Shown here piece by piece: positions 24,746-35,747 of a stretch of DNA of 64,000 bases. Position 1 is the first letter of the stretch. Each line of letters starts with the position of its first letter. The notes beneath the pieces were generated by a model. It was not told the origin of the DNA and made no database searches. It worked only from the letters and a program-made list of their open reading frames with translations. The DNA comes from Doris montereyensis (Eukaryota; Mollusca; Gastropoda; Nudibranchia; Dorididae). The translations under genes and the position numbers were made by a program. The stretch is from contig JAXRKP010002068.1 of the NCBI GenBank assembly GCA_037039925.1, forward strand, positions 5,001 through 69,000, read 5' to 3'.

Positions 24746-25215
24746 ATAAACAGCCACGAGATCTTTAACGTCCATAGGATGTAGTGAAATGCACACGGGA
24801 CCTCTTTTTATCGTTCGTCTCCAATGGGACTAGGTGTCGATCCACCTACCTGGATCAGGGGGGATAGATTTTATCCGAAAAAAAACTTTAGAAGAATAAA
24901 GTTTAACCGTGGTGGCTTGAACCCACTACCTAATTGGTTGGGAGGCCTACACTGTGTCTGTGGGCACTACCTAATTGGTTGGGAGGCCTACACTGTGTCT
25001 GTGGGCACTACCTAATTGGTTGGGAGGCCCTACACTGTATCTGTGGCCACTACCTAATTGGTTGGGAGGCCTACACTGTGTCTGTGGCCACTACCTAATT
25101 GGTTGGGAGGCCGAGACTGTATCTTTGGACACTACCTATTTGGCTGGGAGGCCGAGACTGTGTCTTTGGCCACTACCTATTTGGCTGGGAGGCCGAGACT
25201 GTGTCTTTGGGCAAC
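24746..25215 (-). mobile_element. tRNA-derived SINE, family C, copy 2, with expanded head
   Basis: Reading the minus strand, the body (GGTAGGTGGATCGACACCTA, GGAGACGAACGATAAAAAGA, GGTCCCGTGTGCA) matches SINE-C copy 1. The B-box-like GTGGGTTCAAGCCACC lies at about 24910-24926. Beyond it the head has been amplified into seven 41-bp units. An A-rich insertion separates head from body. Confidence 0.8.
24924..25211 (-). repeat. 41-bp tandem repeat, 7 copies, inside a SINE head
   Basis: Seven units starting CACTACCTA(A/T)TTGG are spaced 41 bp apart; one unit is 42 bp. The unit spans the segment between the tRNA A and B boxes of SINE family C, as copy 1 carries one equivalent (TGTCGGCCTCTCAACCAATC). 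The left four units share GGCCTACACT or a close form and the right three share GGCCGAGACT, so the array grew from at least two subtypes. Confidence 0.9.
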
Positions 25216-25524
25216 CGAGTTCCCCCATGAATTTAGCAATTTGATAATATTCTTGTTCAATGTCCTAACAGTACATTTGATGATTTTGAGTTGGGACCAG
25301 GATCCAATTCATAGTCGTCTATTGTTGTCCTGTTTCCCATTCACTTTGTAACCAAATTCGGTCTATGTGTGTCACATATGTCTCTTGCATTTTGTCCTGA
25401 TTCTAGATTCTCTTTTCAGCTGAGAATTTTGGAGCTCTTTTTTTTCTTCAGAATGAGTTTATGAGTAAAGTAAGTCTCCTAGTGAGAGTTGAGCGTAGAA
25501 TCAGTAGATTCCTGATTTCTCTAT
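25216..25524. other. Unassigned sequence
   Basis: Mixed A/T-rich sequence without a supportable gene or repeat. Confidence 0.5.
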
Positions 25525-25715
25525 GCATATAGCTTATTGGGGTAGTGTGCCCTTGCTTTCCGCGTCATTTTCACTCGCCGAGTCGGAATAGACCTGGCTA
25601 CTCTCTTCGCAGCCGGGTTAACAGGGAGGCCAGAAAGGTTTACCCGGATTTGGCATCGAACACAGGCCTCCTGGTTGCTAGCCCAATGCTCTACTATCTC
25701 AGCTAGTTGATGCAT
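25525..25715 (-). mobile_element. tRNA-derived SINE, family D
   Basis: The minus strand contains TAGCTGAGATAGTAGAGCA, very close to a canonical tRNA A box and D arm, followed by GTGTTCGATGCC, a good B box about 40 bp later. A tRNA-unrelated body of about 110 bp follows. It is not a tRNA gene because there is no acceptor-stem closure after the B box. Only this one copy is present in the window, so the 3' boundary is approximate. Confidence 0.7.
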
Positions 25716-25731
25716 CACTCTGAGCCGGTGA

Positions 25732-26008
25732 AAGAGCACAAAACACCGATACTGCAAAAATTTGTAATAAATAGATTAAGGAAATAAATGCAACATAAGA
25801 ATGGAATTCAGGACAAAATAGCACAAGACTGTGGTCTTGTCAAACTTTGTCATGAATCGATTAAATAAATAAATACAATAAGAAATGGATTAAGGACGAA
25901 ATAGCCCAAGACAGTGATATTGTAAAACTTTGTTGTAAATATATTAAAGAATTAAACACAATAAGAAATGGATTAAGGACACAATAGCAAAAAACACTGG
26001 TATTCCAT
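25732..26008. repeat. Divergent ~84-bp tandem repeat, about 3 copies
   Basis: The blocks GAATGGAATTCAGGACAAAA, AAATGGATTAAGGACGAAAT and AAATGGATTAAGGACACAAT recur about every 84 bp, with intervening TTGTAAAACTTTGT-type sequence. The copies are diverged, so this is an old duplication. Confidence 0.75.
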
Positions 26009-26335
26009 CAATCACCAGCAGAACCGTAGAGACGGGAAGGAAAGAGAAAGGATAGAGAATGAATGAGATAGAGAGAACGAAATAGAGAGAGAGAAACAGC
26101 CAGACAGACAGAGTTAACATTTATTAATAATCAAGTCGTGCACGGAAATTGAAGCCTTAAAAAAACACGTGAAAAAGTTTTTCGAGTTTAATTTTCATTT
26201 TTGGCACCAATAACCACGACATCCACCTGTCAATAACATTTTTTAAAATTTCCATTGGAATGCCGTTGGGACCATGCTCATGTCTACATCATCTAGAATG
26301 TTTATAGATCAAACTTTTTGAATGTTTTTTATTTA
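26009..26335. other. Unassigned sequence with a GA-rich segment
   Basis: A GA/GACA-rich stretch at 26030-26110 is followed by A/T-rich sequence. I see no gene. Confidence 0.5.
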
Positions 26336-26363
26336 TTCTCTCTCTCTCTTTCTTCTCTCTCTC

Positions 26364-26451
<88 letters not shown>

Positions 26452-26474
26452 TGTCACGCACACACACACATACA

Positions 26475-26509
<35 letters not shown>

Positions 26510-26538
26510 TCTCTCTCGCTCTCTCTCTCACTATCTCT

Positions 26539-26569
<31 letters not shown>

Positions 26570-26629
26570 ACTCTCTCTCTCTCTCTGTCTCTCTCTGTCT
26601 CTCTGTCTCTGTCTCTGTCTCTGTCTCTG

Positions 26630-26679
<50 letters not shown>

Positions 26680-26690
26680 TTATCCAGACT
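26336..26690. repeat. Compound (CT)n/(CA)n microsatellite
   Basis: About 350 bp consists of CT runs interspersed with CA runs, plus a CTGTCT-type hexamer section at 26585-26650. Overlapping long open frames here are simple-sequence artefacts. Confidence 0.97.
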
Positions 26691-28325
26691 CACCGGTCCA
26701 TCAACATTATCAAGTTTTCTCTTCCCCCTATCCCTCCATTTTTACTACTACTGCCCTACGCAAAACATCTCCTCACCCCCCACCCCCCCCCCATCTTCCC
26801 ATTTTCCGAATAAGTCCCTAACAATTACTACACTAACCACGGCTGTTGGCCGCCAGAACCCTCCCCATCCCCTTTTTTCACTCCCCTCCCCCGCATCACC
26901 CCTACCCTATCGTCTGCGCATATTATCCCAGTCCTCGCCAGGTAAGAGAACTACCTGTCCCACCTTGCCGTCAACTGGCGGCCCGAAACGGCGCCGTCTG
27001 CTGAGGAAGCGACTGTTCTGTCTCCAGCCAGATTCTCACAGAACAGCCGAGTCGGGACGGGAGAGGAGGCGCCAACTTACGGAACTCCAAAGTGGTCAAA
27101 AAACAAAAGGTCAGATGCACCATCGGCAGTGCAGATTAAAGGGTAGACGGTGACGTCACGAAAAGAATTACCCATAGATTTTGTTGTTGTTGCCATTAAC
27201 AGGCTAGCATTTTTGTATTCACCTATACATCACCATGCCCGTAAACACAAGTAATTTGTTTGGGTCTGCATGAGTACTGTCGGTCATACACATACAATGA
27301 AGAAAACGTATTAAACTTGAGTGAGCTATTGTAAGTAATAGTTGTAACAGTAACAGTAATAGTCAAACCAATCACAATACAATAAACATGACAAAACACA
27401 CCAGCTAGAAAGAACAGTAATCAAAACATAAGCAGTAGCAGACGCATAAACAGGAGTACTTCGAGTCGTAGTACTAGTAGTAGTATCAGAGTCAATCGCG
27501 TAAACAAAATAAGCTTAGTTAGATGACTTGGAGTCGAGTCCAACTTACCGAACTGTAAATAAAGAATGTAGTCGATTACGAGCATTAGGGAAGATGGCTA
27601 TAATTTTTAGTGTCCGGGTACGGAAAAAGAGAGACAGCCAGACAGACGACACGAAGACAGACAGATCAGGGGAGGAGCATGTCTGGCGACTGTTCAGTGA
27701 CTGAACTTCTGTGGGCGGGGCATGAGGATGATATTCAAAGTAGCAGACTGGTCCCACAGATTAGCGTTGACGTTATTTCGCCCAAACACCTTGCAGAAGA
27801 TCTGACGGTTCAAACATTAAAGTTCAAAGGTCGCTAGACCAACAACAGTTGATTTCCTTTTGATCGGTTAAAAATATTTGCCTTTGCCGTACGTCGACTT
27901 CAAACATTTTTTGAGCAAAATTGTTGGGTTTTTCGGGGGGGGGGTTCTTCCTTCCTCTTCCTAATATAACCTCCCTATCTATTATTATGAAAGTTTGCTC
28001 TTTCTTTTTTTTTATTTGTTTTATTCAAACGCAATCGTGACAACCTATTGATGCCATGTATGTCTTTAGTAGGAGGTTGAAGTCTTAAAGTTATTCAAAT
28101 ACCAATCAAGCCAAAAAGTAAATAAAACAAAATGAAACAACAACAACAAAAAACAGCAAGTGCAAATGGAAGTATTTCTTTCTTTTGAAATCATCCTCTG
28201 TAACCTGGAAGGTTCCCTTCCCAGATGACCACATTCAAAGTTCTGTGATGACGTGGTCATTCTGTCTTCAGCGCATGTATCTCTTTATAGTAAAACTTAT
28301 AAACGGAGACATGAATTAATGTTGA
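26691..28325. other. Unassigned sequence, partly GC-rich
   Basis: A C-rich run lies at about 26775-26790. A more GC- and CpG-rich patch at 26940-27160 ends in a perfect TGACGTCA (27151-27158). A short inverted repeat, ATGACCAC with GTGGTCAT, lies at about 28224-28260. Simple GTA/AGT-type sequence lies near 27470. No open frame here resembles a family I know, and no exon chain with matching splice sites is evident. Confidence 0.4.
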
Positions 28326-28380
28326 AACCCTACAGGGGATGAACTTGGCGGTTCAGAGGCAAAGTGTCGGCCTCTTAACC
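28326..28380 (+). mobile_element. SINE family C head fragment
   Basis: GAACTTGGCGGTTCAGAGGC followed by AAAGTGTCGGCCTCTTAACC matches the A-box half of SINE-C copy 1. It breaks off exactly where the Tx1-type LINE sequence begins. Confidence 0.6.
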
Positions 28381-28404
28381 AAAATATCAAAGCAAAAGCT
28401 TCAG

Positions 28405-28760
28405 AAAGAGTTAAAAAAGATGATGATAGAATTAAATCTTTATGATATATGGCGGGAAGAAAACTATGATACTAGAAAATATACATGAAGTAAAAAGCTT
28501 AGTCAAGATGTAGTTCAAATGGGTAGGTTAAATTTCTTCATTGTATCTGACAGTGTTCTTCACCTAGTTACAAACCCAGACATACGTTTTGCTTACCGAT
28601 CTGACCATTCTATCATATCCATAGAATTAAGCGTTAATCGCTTTCTCAGAAATAAAACGTTTTGGAAAATTAATACCTCCTTACTGAGAAACGAGAATTG
28701 CGTTAATCTTGTTCGGGAAGTTATAATAACGTTTAAGTTACAAATCATATCACAAAGATA
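28405..28760 (+). pseudogene. Tx1/L1-type LINE endonuclease (APE), C-terminal part
   Basis: The frame includes LNLYDIWREEN, then a stop codon, then GRLNFFIVSDS and RSDHSIISIEL. The RSDHS motif is the conserved C-terminal histidine motif of AP-type LINE endonucleases. FWKINTSLL is the usual start of the linker that follows. At least one internal stop (near 28490) makes it inactive. Confidence 0.75.
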
Positions 28761-28994
28761 GACAATATAAATTATCAATCAATTTTAATGTTCAACTTTT
28801 TTTAAAGGCTTCTTTTAGAAATACGAAATCAAACACTCTATTTCTCAAAGAAATTAAAACGTGAAACGATCGTAAAGATAAAATAAATTTGAATATGATG
28901 TCGAATTATTAAATAATACAAAATCTCCATCTGAAAATGAGGAATTAATTATGAAAAAAGAAGAATTTGAGATAAAAAAATATTAGAGGGAGTA

Positions 28995-29969
28995 ATGATC
29001 AGATCAAAAGCAAGATGGATAGAGGAGGGAGAAAATTTGACAAGATGCTTCTGCAACTTAGAAAACCGTCATGTCATATCGAAACGTATGGCTAAATTAA
29101 TTAAAGAAAACGGTATAGAAATAGATAAACCAGAAGACGTTGTAGAAGAAGTAAAACATTTTATACACCGAAGTTATATGATAAAGATCCTTGTATGCTT
29201 GATGGGGAGATACACTAACATGAAGCTACAAATACTGTTAAAGCAGTGAAAAATCTTAAAAGTCCAGACTCCAGTGGGTTTACGGTAGAATTTTTCTTTT
29301 TTTCTGGCATATTTCTAGTAAAGTTAATAACTATAGGTTCAAAACCGGAACGCTATCAATCACGCAAAAGAGAGGAAATGATTACATACATTCCAAAACC
29401 GAATAAATCAAAACTATATTTAAGAAACTGGCGGCCGATAACTCTTCTTAATGTGTCATTGAAAATTGCATCTGGTTGTATAGGTATAACCGATATGTTA
29501 AAGTGCGTGTTATCTAAAATAATAAACCCAGACCAAACAGGATTCATTACTGGCCGGTTCATGAGAGACAATATAAGGTTAACGTATAATGTTCTTCATT
29601 GCTCAAAAGTACTTAGCAAGCCTGGCCTACTCTTATTACAAGATTTTGAAAAAGCTTTTGATACAATCTCATGATCATTTTTAGAAGTCACTAAAATACT
29701 ACAATTTTAAGGACGGCATTTTTTTTTAATGGGTGAATTTTTTTTACTACGATATTAAATCTAGAATCATAGTCAACGGTTTAGTATCAAGTTGGTTTCC
29801 TTTACAGTGTGGTTGCCGACAAGGTGGTCCATTATCACCTTATTTGTGTATTTTAACGAGCGAAATATTAGCACACATGATAAGAGACAATAGAAACATT
29901 CAAGGATATGAAATGTTTGGCCTAGATATAAAGATCAGTCAATATGCCGATGACACGTTTTTTTCTTGA
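28995..29969 (+). pseudogene. Tx1/L1-type LINE reverse transcriptase
   Basis: Three consecutive broken frames carry the reverse-transcriptase motifs in order: RWIEEGE; IPKPNKSKLYLRNWRPITLL; DQTGFITGRF; LLLQDFEKAFDTIS; CGCRQGGPLSPYLCI; and the catalytic YADD at about 29943-29954. The sequence order and wording are those of L1/Tx1 ORF2. Frameshifts and stops (for example after FDTIS near 29671) separate the pieces. Confidence 0.85.
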
Positions 29970-30190
29970 TGAAACTACATGAGTATTTTGCATGAATTTC
30001 TCGATATTCAGGCTTAAAAAATCAATTTTGAAAAATCGAATTTGATATGGTTTGGATGTACTAGATCTCCTGAACCAAGGTTTAGCAAGGCAAGTAAGTT
30101 CATCTTAAACCCTTCAAAATTCACAAAAGTAGGTATAGAATCCTCAAGCGACTTAAAAAAAAATATCACAAAACATCAACCTCTTGAAAC

Positions 30191-30719
30191 ATGTATAAAA
30201 TAAAACAAAGTCTAATTCATTGGAGGAAAAGATACCTTACACCATTTGGAAAAATTGTCGTCATTAAATCAATCTTGTTTTACAAGATTATAAAAATTGT
30301 ACAAGGCCTTCCTGACCCAGATTCTAAGTTAATAAAAGAACTCCAAGACATCTTCATTAGTGTTTTGGGGGACAATAAGACGGATAAACATTTTTAAAAA
30401 GAACATAGCAAAAAATAAGATAAAGCAAGGTGGTTTAGCTATGATTGATGTTAATAATTTAATTCAGGCATTAAAAATCACTTGGATTAGATGCTTGTTT
30501 AATAACGATGGTAAATGTAGACAGCTCATATCTAAGAAAGTTAAACAAATAGACATATTTACCATAGGCCCTGAATATGCGACATCAATTATTAACCACG
30601 TCGAAAATGTATTTTGGGCTCAAGTAATGCAGCATTACAAGATGTTTTCATATATATACTCCCGAAAAATATTGATGGACTCAAAATATATAGAAAATAA
30701 CGAAATGCTCAAAAGATAA
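30191..30719 (+). pseudogene. Tx1/L1-type LINE ORF2, post-RT (thumb/connection) region
   Basis: Two overlapping frames give HWRKRYLTPFGKIVVIKSIL and then KQGGLAMIDVNNLIQALKIT, the standard segments that follow the YADD motif in Tx1/L1 ORF2. A frameshift near 30390 separates them. Downstream to 31090 the same product continues with further stops. Confidence 0.8.
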
Positions 30720-31090
30720 GATTGTTTTCATTGGTCAACTACATGACGGGTGAGATTTCTATTCTTATCAAGATTTTCATCAGAAATATCCAATAATAAA
30801 AAATAATTGTTTGACTTGTTATGGCATTATTATGATTCTTAGTGGTAGTAAAGGTGCATCAAAGATCTACAGTTCAATGGCATGTCAAATTATAGAAACA
30901 AAAAGATTAAAAACTTGGGAACGAAAATAAAACATAAATATAGATACTTCAGCAGTTTTCCCACAGCTCAAAACAACGTCTGATAGTAAACTTTGGTGGT
31001 TCCAAGCAAAAATACTGCATAATATTTAAGTACGAATAAAAGCGTTTAAAGATAGTATGTAGGAGATCAATCAAACAAATGTAATTTTTT

Positions 31091-31100
31091 GTAATTTACA
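31091..31100 (+). repeat. Target-site duplication GTAATTTACA (left)
   Basis: Identical to 41323-41332. The pair brackets everything from 31101 to 41322, so the whole 10.2-kb block entered the Tx1-type LINE through one insertion site. Confidence 0.9.
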
Positions 31101-32137
31101 TCCGGGGATTAGGCGACCCCGCCCTCCACGAGTCTCTTAAAGCCTTGCATGCGGGTCTTGGCTGACCGAAGGCTAAGGAATTTGATCCCGACAGAACACA
31201 ACCTTCTGCCTTGCAGGTTGGTCTTGGTTGACCAAAGGCTATAGGAGTTAACCCTGAAAGAAAATAACAAGGCCTGGTAGGGAGCATAAGGATGACAGCC
31301 TCACATCTACCTAGAGTGCACCTGCTTATCCAAAATCAACTGATTCAGAGAAATAAATACGATATACCCGGCTTGACCTTTCGAAGACGAACATTGAAAC
31401 GAACGCCCACTGTGATTTTTGGAACAGGAAATATTAGGGGCAATACACGGAAAAGAGATGGAATTAGCTGAAGAAATGGAAAAATTCAAAGTAGACATAT
31501 TGGTCATTACAGAAACAAAGACAAAAAGGACATGGACAAGGACAAGGAATAGAAAATGTATGACCAAATCATACTTTAATTTTCTCAGGAGTAGATGTCA
31601 AGCATTTGACATCGTGATGAGGGACGAACTTTGGCATTCCTTAAAAGAACACAATGTAGAGCAAAATTTAATAGAAACCATTAAAAGTTTTTACAACAAA
31701 TCATCATGTGCAATGAGAGTAGCTGGAAACACGCCTAAAGAATTTTATGTAGATATAGGAGGAAGACAGGGTTATATCCTAAGTCCTCTTTTGTTTATCA
31801 CATTTATGGATTCAGTCGCAAAGGCATCCTCAAAAATAAACAATTGAATGTAGGTATGTGGAAACTCAAACCAGTAAATATATCAATGCTTTCATTTGCT
31901 GATGATTTAGTTCAGTTAGGAAAATCAGAAAATGACATTCAGTCAAATATCAACATGATAAATTAATGAACTAAATAAAAGAGGAATGCGAGCAAGAATG
32001 GGGGAAGCTAAAACACAAAATCTTAAATTGACGAGGGAGAATTTAGAAAAGTTCAAAGCTATAATTACCTAGGAATAATGATTAACTCAGAGGGAAAACT
32101 AAGAGAAGAAAAAGCCTGAGAAACCAAAAAGGCAATG
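31101..32137 (+). mobile_element. RTE-like LINE copy A/E, 5' segment (A)
   Basis: The segment starts with the family's 5' UTR (CCGCCCTCCACGAGTCTC, then two ~69-bp monomers with GACCAAAGGCTA) and runs into the endonuclease frame near 31420. Near 31600 it jumps directly to the reverse transcriptase, an internal deletion of about 1.7 kb relative to the full-length copy at 58395-61717. It continues to AAAAAGGCAATG at about 32137, where another block interrupts it. The rest of the same element is at 40794-41322. Excluding the interruption, A+E is about 1.57 kb long. Confidence 0.85.
31419..31847 (+). pseudogene. RTE-like LINE, endonuclease fused to RT by internal deletion
   Basis: The open frame begins with the endonuclease N-terminus (EKFKVDILVITETK) and, after a frame-scrambled stretch, continues as reverse transcriptase: DELWHSLKEHN, then SFYNKSSCAMRVAGNTPKEF and RQGYILSPLLFITFMDS. 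The region between (endonuclease core, linker, RT fingers) is absent. The joint near 31601-31606 shows 2-3 bp shared by both sides. The product cannot be functional. Confidence 0.8.
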
Positions 32138-32700
32138 ACAACACAGTAGTCACCGCAGCACGCCGCCAAATTGCACGCCGCCAAAATGCACGATTCGTCA
32201 TAATGCACGATGTTTTCATGTCACCAAATTTTACAACGCTAATTACCCCCTCAAATTGCAACAACGGTTAACTTGACTTCGCCTAAATGCAACATATTTT
32301 GCAAGTACGTCTTCGAAATCATGTGAAAAATAAACTCGATAGCGTGTTTTTGCCTCGTCCCAGCCACAAAATCTGCCACGCACGTGTGTGTGTGCGAATG
32401 TGTGCATAGCATCTAGATCTGTGTTAACTATATGCACACGTGCGCACGACAATGTATTGGCTGTCTCGGCTCTTGTCACCTTGCCCTTTCCCTCCCCAAC
32501 TCGGCCATCGGCGATGGTTTGCCAGACAAACATTTCGATCGGCTCTCACTTTGCTCTCGGTGAGAAAATCTGATAAAGGCCTTCTGTCACTTTTATGACA
32601 TGCGTGTCAACAAATGAATACGTATTCTTCCAAGTTGCCTAATGTCTCCTCCATCTCATCCCTCTTCTAGCCTTGAGTTAGAGAATTTTTAACAATCTAT
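32138..32700 (+). mobile_element. Left arm of an unclassified inserted block with inverted CGCCAAAATGCACG motifs
   Basis: This sequence interrupts RTE-like copy A/E. It starts with repeated motifs of the form CCGCCAAAATGCACG and CGTCATAATGCACGA (32150-32235). The right arm (40582-40793) ends with the reverse complement CGTGCATTTTGGCGG. It also contains an imperfect hairpin with GTGTGCATAG and CTATATGCACAC arms (about 32395-32445). There is no coding capacity. It may be a small non-autonomous DNA transposon split by a later LINE; its class and target duplication are undetermined. Confidence 0.5.
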
Positions 32701-32712
32701 GGGAAGAGGTTA
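32701..32712 (+). repeat. Target-site duplication GGGAAGAGGTTA (left)
   Basis: Identical to 40570-40581. The pair brackets RTE-like copy B/D and everything nested inside it. Confidence 0.92.
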
Positions 32713-34032
32713 CCAGGGCAGTGGACAGGTAGGTACCTGTACTGGGAGCAGCTGATCCCGCCTCAACCAATAACCTGCTGCCTTGCATGTCGGTCTTGGC
32801 TGATCAAAGGCTAAGGGAGTTAACCCTGACAGATAACAACCTGCTGCCTTCAGGCCGGTCTTGACTGATTTAAGGCTAAGGGAAGTTAACCCTGACAGAC
32901 AATAACAAGGCCTGGTAGGGGGCTTCACGATGGCAGCAGCCCCACTATCTAAATAGGGATAATCCACTGCTTATCGAAAACCAAACAGATTCAGAGAAGA
33001 AAAATAAATATAATATAACCGGCTTGATCTTTCGAAGACGAACTTGAAAACGAATACGGACTGTGATTTTTGGAACATGGAACGTTAGGACAATAAACGG
33101 AAAAGAGTAAGAATTAGTTGAAGAAACGGAAAAATTCAAAGTAGATATTTTGGCCATTGCAGAAACAAAGAAATAAGGACAAGGAATCGAAAATGTTGGA
33201 TCGAATCCTATTTTAATCTTCTTAGGAGTAGAAGTCAAAGATAGAACTAGAGCAGGATTGGCCTCTAGTGCATAAAAGACATGAAAAGCTACTAGAAAGT
33301 TGGACATTTATAAACCCACAGTTATTGGAAGTAAATATTAAACCAAAAGGAAGAGAAATTAAATTATTAATAGCTTATGGACCAAACGAAGACACCACTA
33401 AAGAAGAAAAGATATCTTCAAAAACAATTTACAAATAGCTCCAGAGAATCTTAAACTCAAACAGGAACTAATGCGCTGAGGAGATTTAAATGCTAGAGTA
33501 GGCAACGAGGTAGAAACGCCAGGAGGAGTAATAGGTAAAGAAGTAAAGACAAGTTCTCCAAATGGAGAGACTAATAGATTTTTACCTAAAGAATAACATG
33601 AAAATAGCCAACATCTTTTTTCCTCATAAAGATATCCACAAATATACAAGAGTAAATGAAGACAGGTGTGAAAAGTCAGTGATAGCCTACATACTAGTTA
33701 GCAGCACTCTTTTTACGGTACATTGAATGAAAGGGTAAACAGGGGAGCAGAAGTATTTAGTGATCATCACTTAGTGATTGCCAAAATGAGATGACTGACG
33801 GAAGAAAACAAACAGAAAAGGAAAGAGAAGAAAGCTACTAAACTCAAAATAGAGGAAATAAATAAACCAGTAGTAAAACAGGTATACCAATCTAGGATAA
33901 AAAGATTTATCAGTGAAAGACAGATGGATCTGAGGATCTGAATGATAGCAGCACAATAGAAGAAAAGTGACAAGTATATAAAGAAACACTCCTCAGTTGT
34001 ACTGAAGAGGTCTGTGGCAGGAAACAAATTAA
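32713..34032 (+). mobile_element. RTE-like LINE copy B/D, 5' segment (B)
   Basis: The segment begins with the complete family 5' end (GGGCAGTGGACAGGTAGG near 32716) and two ~69-bp 5' UTR monomers to about 32905. It then enters the endonuclease region. It stops at AAACAAATTA (34032), where the 3' end of antisense copy C begins. The remainder of this element is at 37371-38842 and 40257-40569. About 200 bp of linker is missing between B and D relative to the full-length copy at 58395. Confidence 0.85.
33060..34000 (+). pseudogene. RTE-like LINE endonuclease (copy B), multiply broken
   Basis: Reading with frame corrections, the sequence aligns to the endonuclease of the sister copies: a KFKVDILAI-type start near 33135, the LLIAYGPNED segment near 33365 and SDHHLVIAKMR near 33760-33790. 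Single-base losses and stops break the frame repeatedly. It belongs to the AP-endonuclease domain that nicks target DNA in non-LTR retrotransposition. Confidence 0.7.
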
Positions 34033-34750
34033 CAGTTCCCATTCTACCTTTCGGTGTATGGGTTCAGATGCCCGAGATGATCTTTCTCCAGGATGCCCTG
34101 TACAGGCATTTTCTGTTTCCTTCCGAAAGGGTTAAATTTCTATTCTTCAATGCTTCTTTTATATCTTCTTCCCACTTTCTCTAGGTCTGCCTTTTGGTCT
34201 TTTACCTTGGGCTTTAGCACTGTATACTGATTTAGCATTCTATTGTCTTGCATTCTGTTTACATGCCCAAACCATCTCAATTGATTTGTTTCTATCTTAG
34301 TTTTTATGCCATCTGCTTTGGTTTGATCCCTTATTGCTGTGTTTCTGATTTTGTCTCTTTTAGTTTTTCCTACTACTCTTCTTAGCTATTTCATTTCAGC
34401 TGCCTGTACTCTACTGTATTCTCTACTCTAAGGTCCATGGTTTACTGCCATAGACGAGAGTAAGACAATAAACTGTGTTGTATACTGCCATTTTGGTTTT
34501 GTTGACAATTTGTGTTTACCTACAAATGTCTTTCCTAGATGGTTATATATTGCACTTGCCTTTTGGATTCCCTGGCTGATTTTTTTTTCTTAGTTTTCCC
34601 TCTGAATTAATCATTACTCCTAGGTAATGTAGCTGTAAACTTGTTCTAGATTCTCCCTGCCCAATTTAAGATTTTCTGTTTTAGCTTCCTAGTTACTAGC
34701 ATTGTTTTTTGGTTTTCTTTGCATTTACTCTCATTCCTCTTTTATTTAGT

Positions 34751-35466
34751 TCATTGTTCATTATGTTGATATTCGACTGAAGGTCCCATTTCTGATTTTC
34801 CAAACAAAACTAAATCATCGGCAAATGAAAGCATTGAAACATTTACTGGTTTGAGCTTCCACATACCTACATTCATTTTCTTCATTTTTGAGGATGCTTT
34901 TGCGAATGAATCCATAAATGTGATAAACAAAAGAGGACTTAGGATACAATCCTGTCTTACTCCTATATGTACAGTAAATTCTGTAGGTATGTTTCCAGCT
35001 GCTCTCACTGCACATGTTGGTTTATTGCAAAAACTTTTAATGGTTTCTATTAAATTTTGCTCTACATTGTGTTCTTTTAAGGAATGTCATAGTTCGTCCA
35101 TCCTCACAGTGTCCAACGTCTTTTCTAGATCTATAAAAAACAAATGCAAGTCAATGTTTGTCTCAAGGAATTTTTCTATTATTTGTCTAATTGTAAATAT
35201 GTGGTCTTGTACACTTCTTCCTGATCTAAATCCACTCTGATGCTCTTCAATCTGATCTTCTACTCTTTTCTTTAATCTCATTTCCAGTATCCTGCCATAC
35301 ACGTTCCAGGTACGCTTAGTAGTGATATCCCTCTATAGTTTGAGCATTCCATAGTTGATCCTTTCTTACGTATTAGTACTGCCGTTTCCCTTTTTACAGT
35401 GGCCTGGCACCTGTTTGGACTTCCATGCTTGTTGGCATATTGCATTAAATAGTTTGTCTGCCTCAC
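34751..35466 (-). pseudogene. RTE-like LINE reverse transcriptase (copy C)
   Basis: Three overlapping frames carry ordered RT motifs: ECSNYRGISLLSVPG; EEHQSGFRSGRSVQDHIFTI; LHLFFIDLEKTLDTV; GVRQDCILSPLLFITFMDS; and SFADDLVLFGKSE, with the catalytic Asp pair near 34813-34824. The wording fits the RTE-type (craniofacial-development-protein-2-like) LINE proteins, though the exact clade needs a phylogeny. Frameshifts near 35290 and 35010 inactivate it. Confidence 0.82.
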
Positions 35467-35747
35467 TGTCTTGTTTTTTAATCATTTCTAGATCAATTTA
35501 ATCTGCTCCTGGGGCTTTTCCTAATTTCACATTTGTTATAGCTGTTTGGATTTCTTCCATTGATATGTCTACATCTTCAGCTGTCTCCTCTAGATTATTT
35601 GTTACTCTTACTAATTGATCTTTACTCCTTCTTTCATAACTTCTGGGGGATTATGTAATGGTTGAAAATACTTTCTCCACGCTTCCATGATTCCTGTTTT
35701 TCATTATTTCTCGTTTGGCATTCTTAATTTGTCGTATTGGGCATGCT

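Larger units (their letters stand above)
28381..31090 (+). mobile_element. Tx1/L1-type LINE, 5' segment of a split element
   Basis: Successive broken open frames give the C-terminal part of an endonuclease, the reverse transcriptase and the following domain of a Tx1/L1-type ORF2. The element is cut at 31100 by an insertion and resumes at 41333. A 10-bp sequence, GTAATTTACA, occurs at both edges (31091-31100 and 41323-41332). Reading across one copy of it rejoins the frame. The start at 28381 is a 5' truncation in the endonuclease domain. Confidence 0.85.

Noticed and set aside
25652..25707. tRNA gene on the minus strand
   Set aside because: The A and B boxes are good, but the acceptor and T stems do not close and a SINE body follows.
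26318..26821. Overlapping 160-codon frames rich in Leu-Ser and Thr-His
   Set aside because: They translate a CT/CA microsatellite.
27151..27158. Perfect cAMP-response element TGACGTCA as a promoter
   Set aside because: An 8-bp motif is expected about once in a window of this size by chance, and no gene or start site is attached.
34851..35240. Plus-strand 129-codon frame and similar frames over LINE copies C, F and G
   Set aside because: They are antisense shadows of the reverse-transcriptase reading frame.
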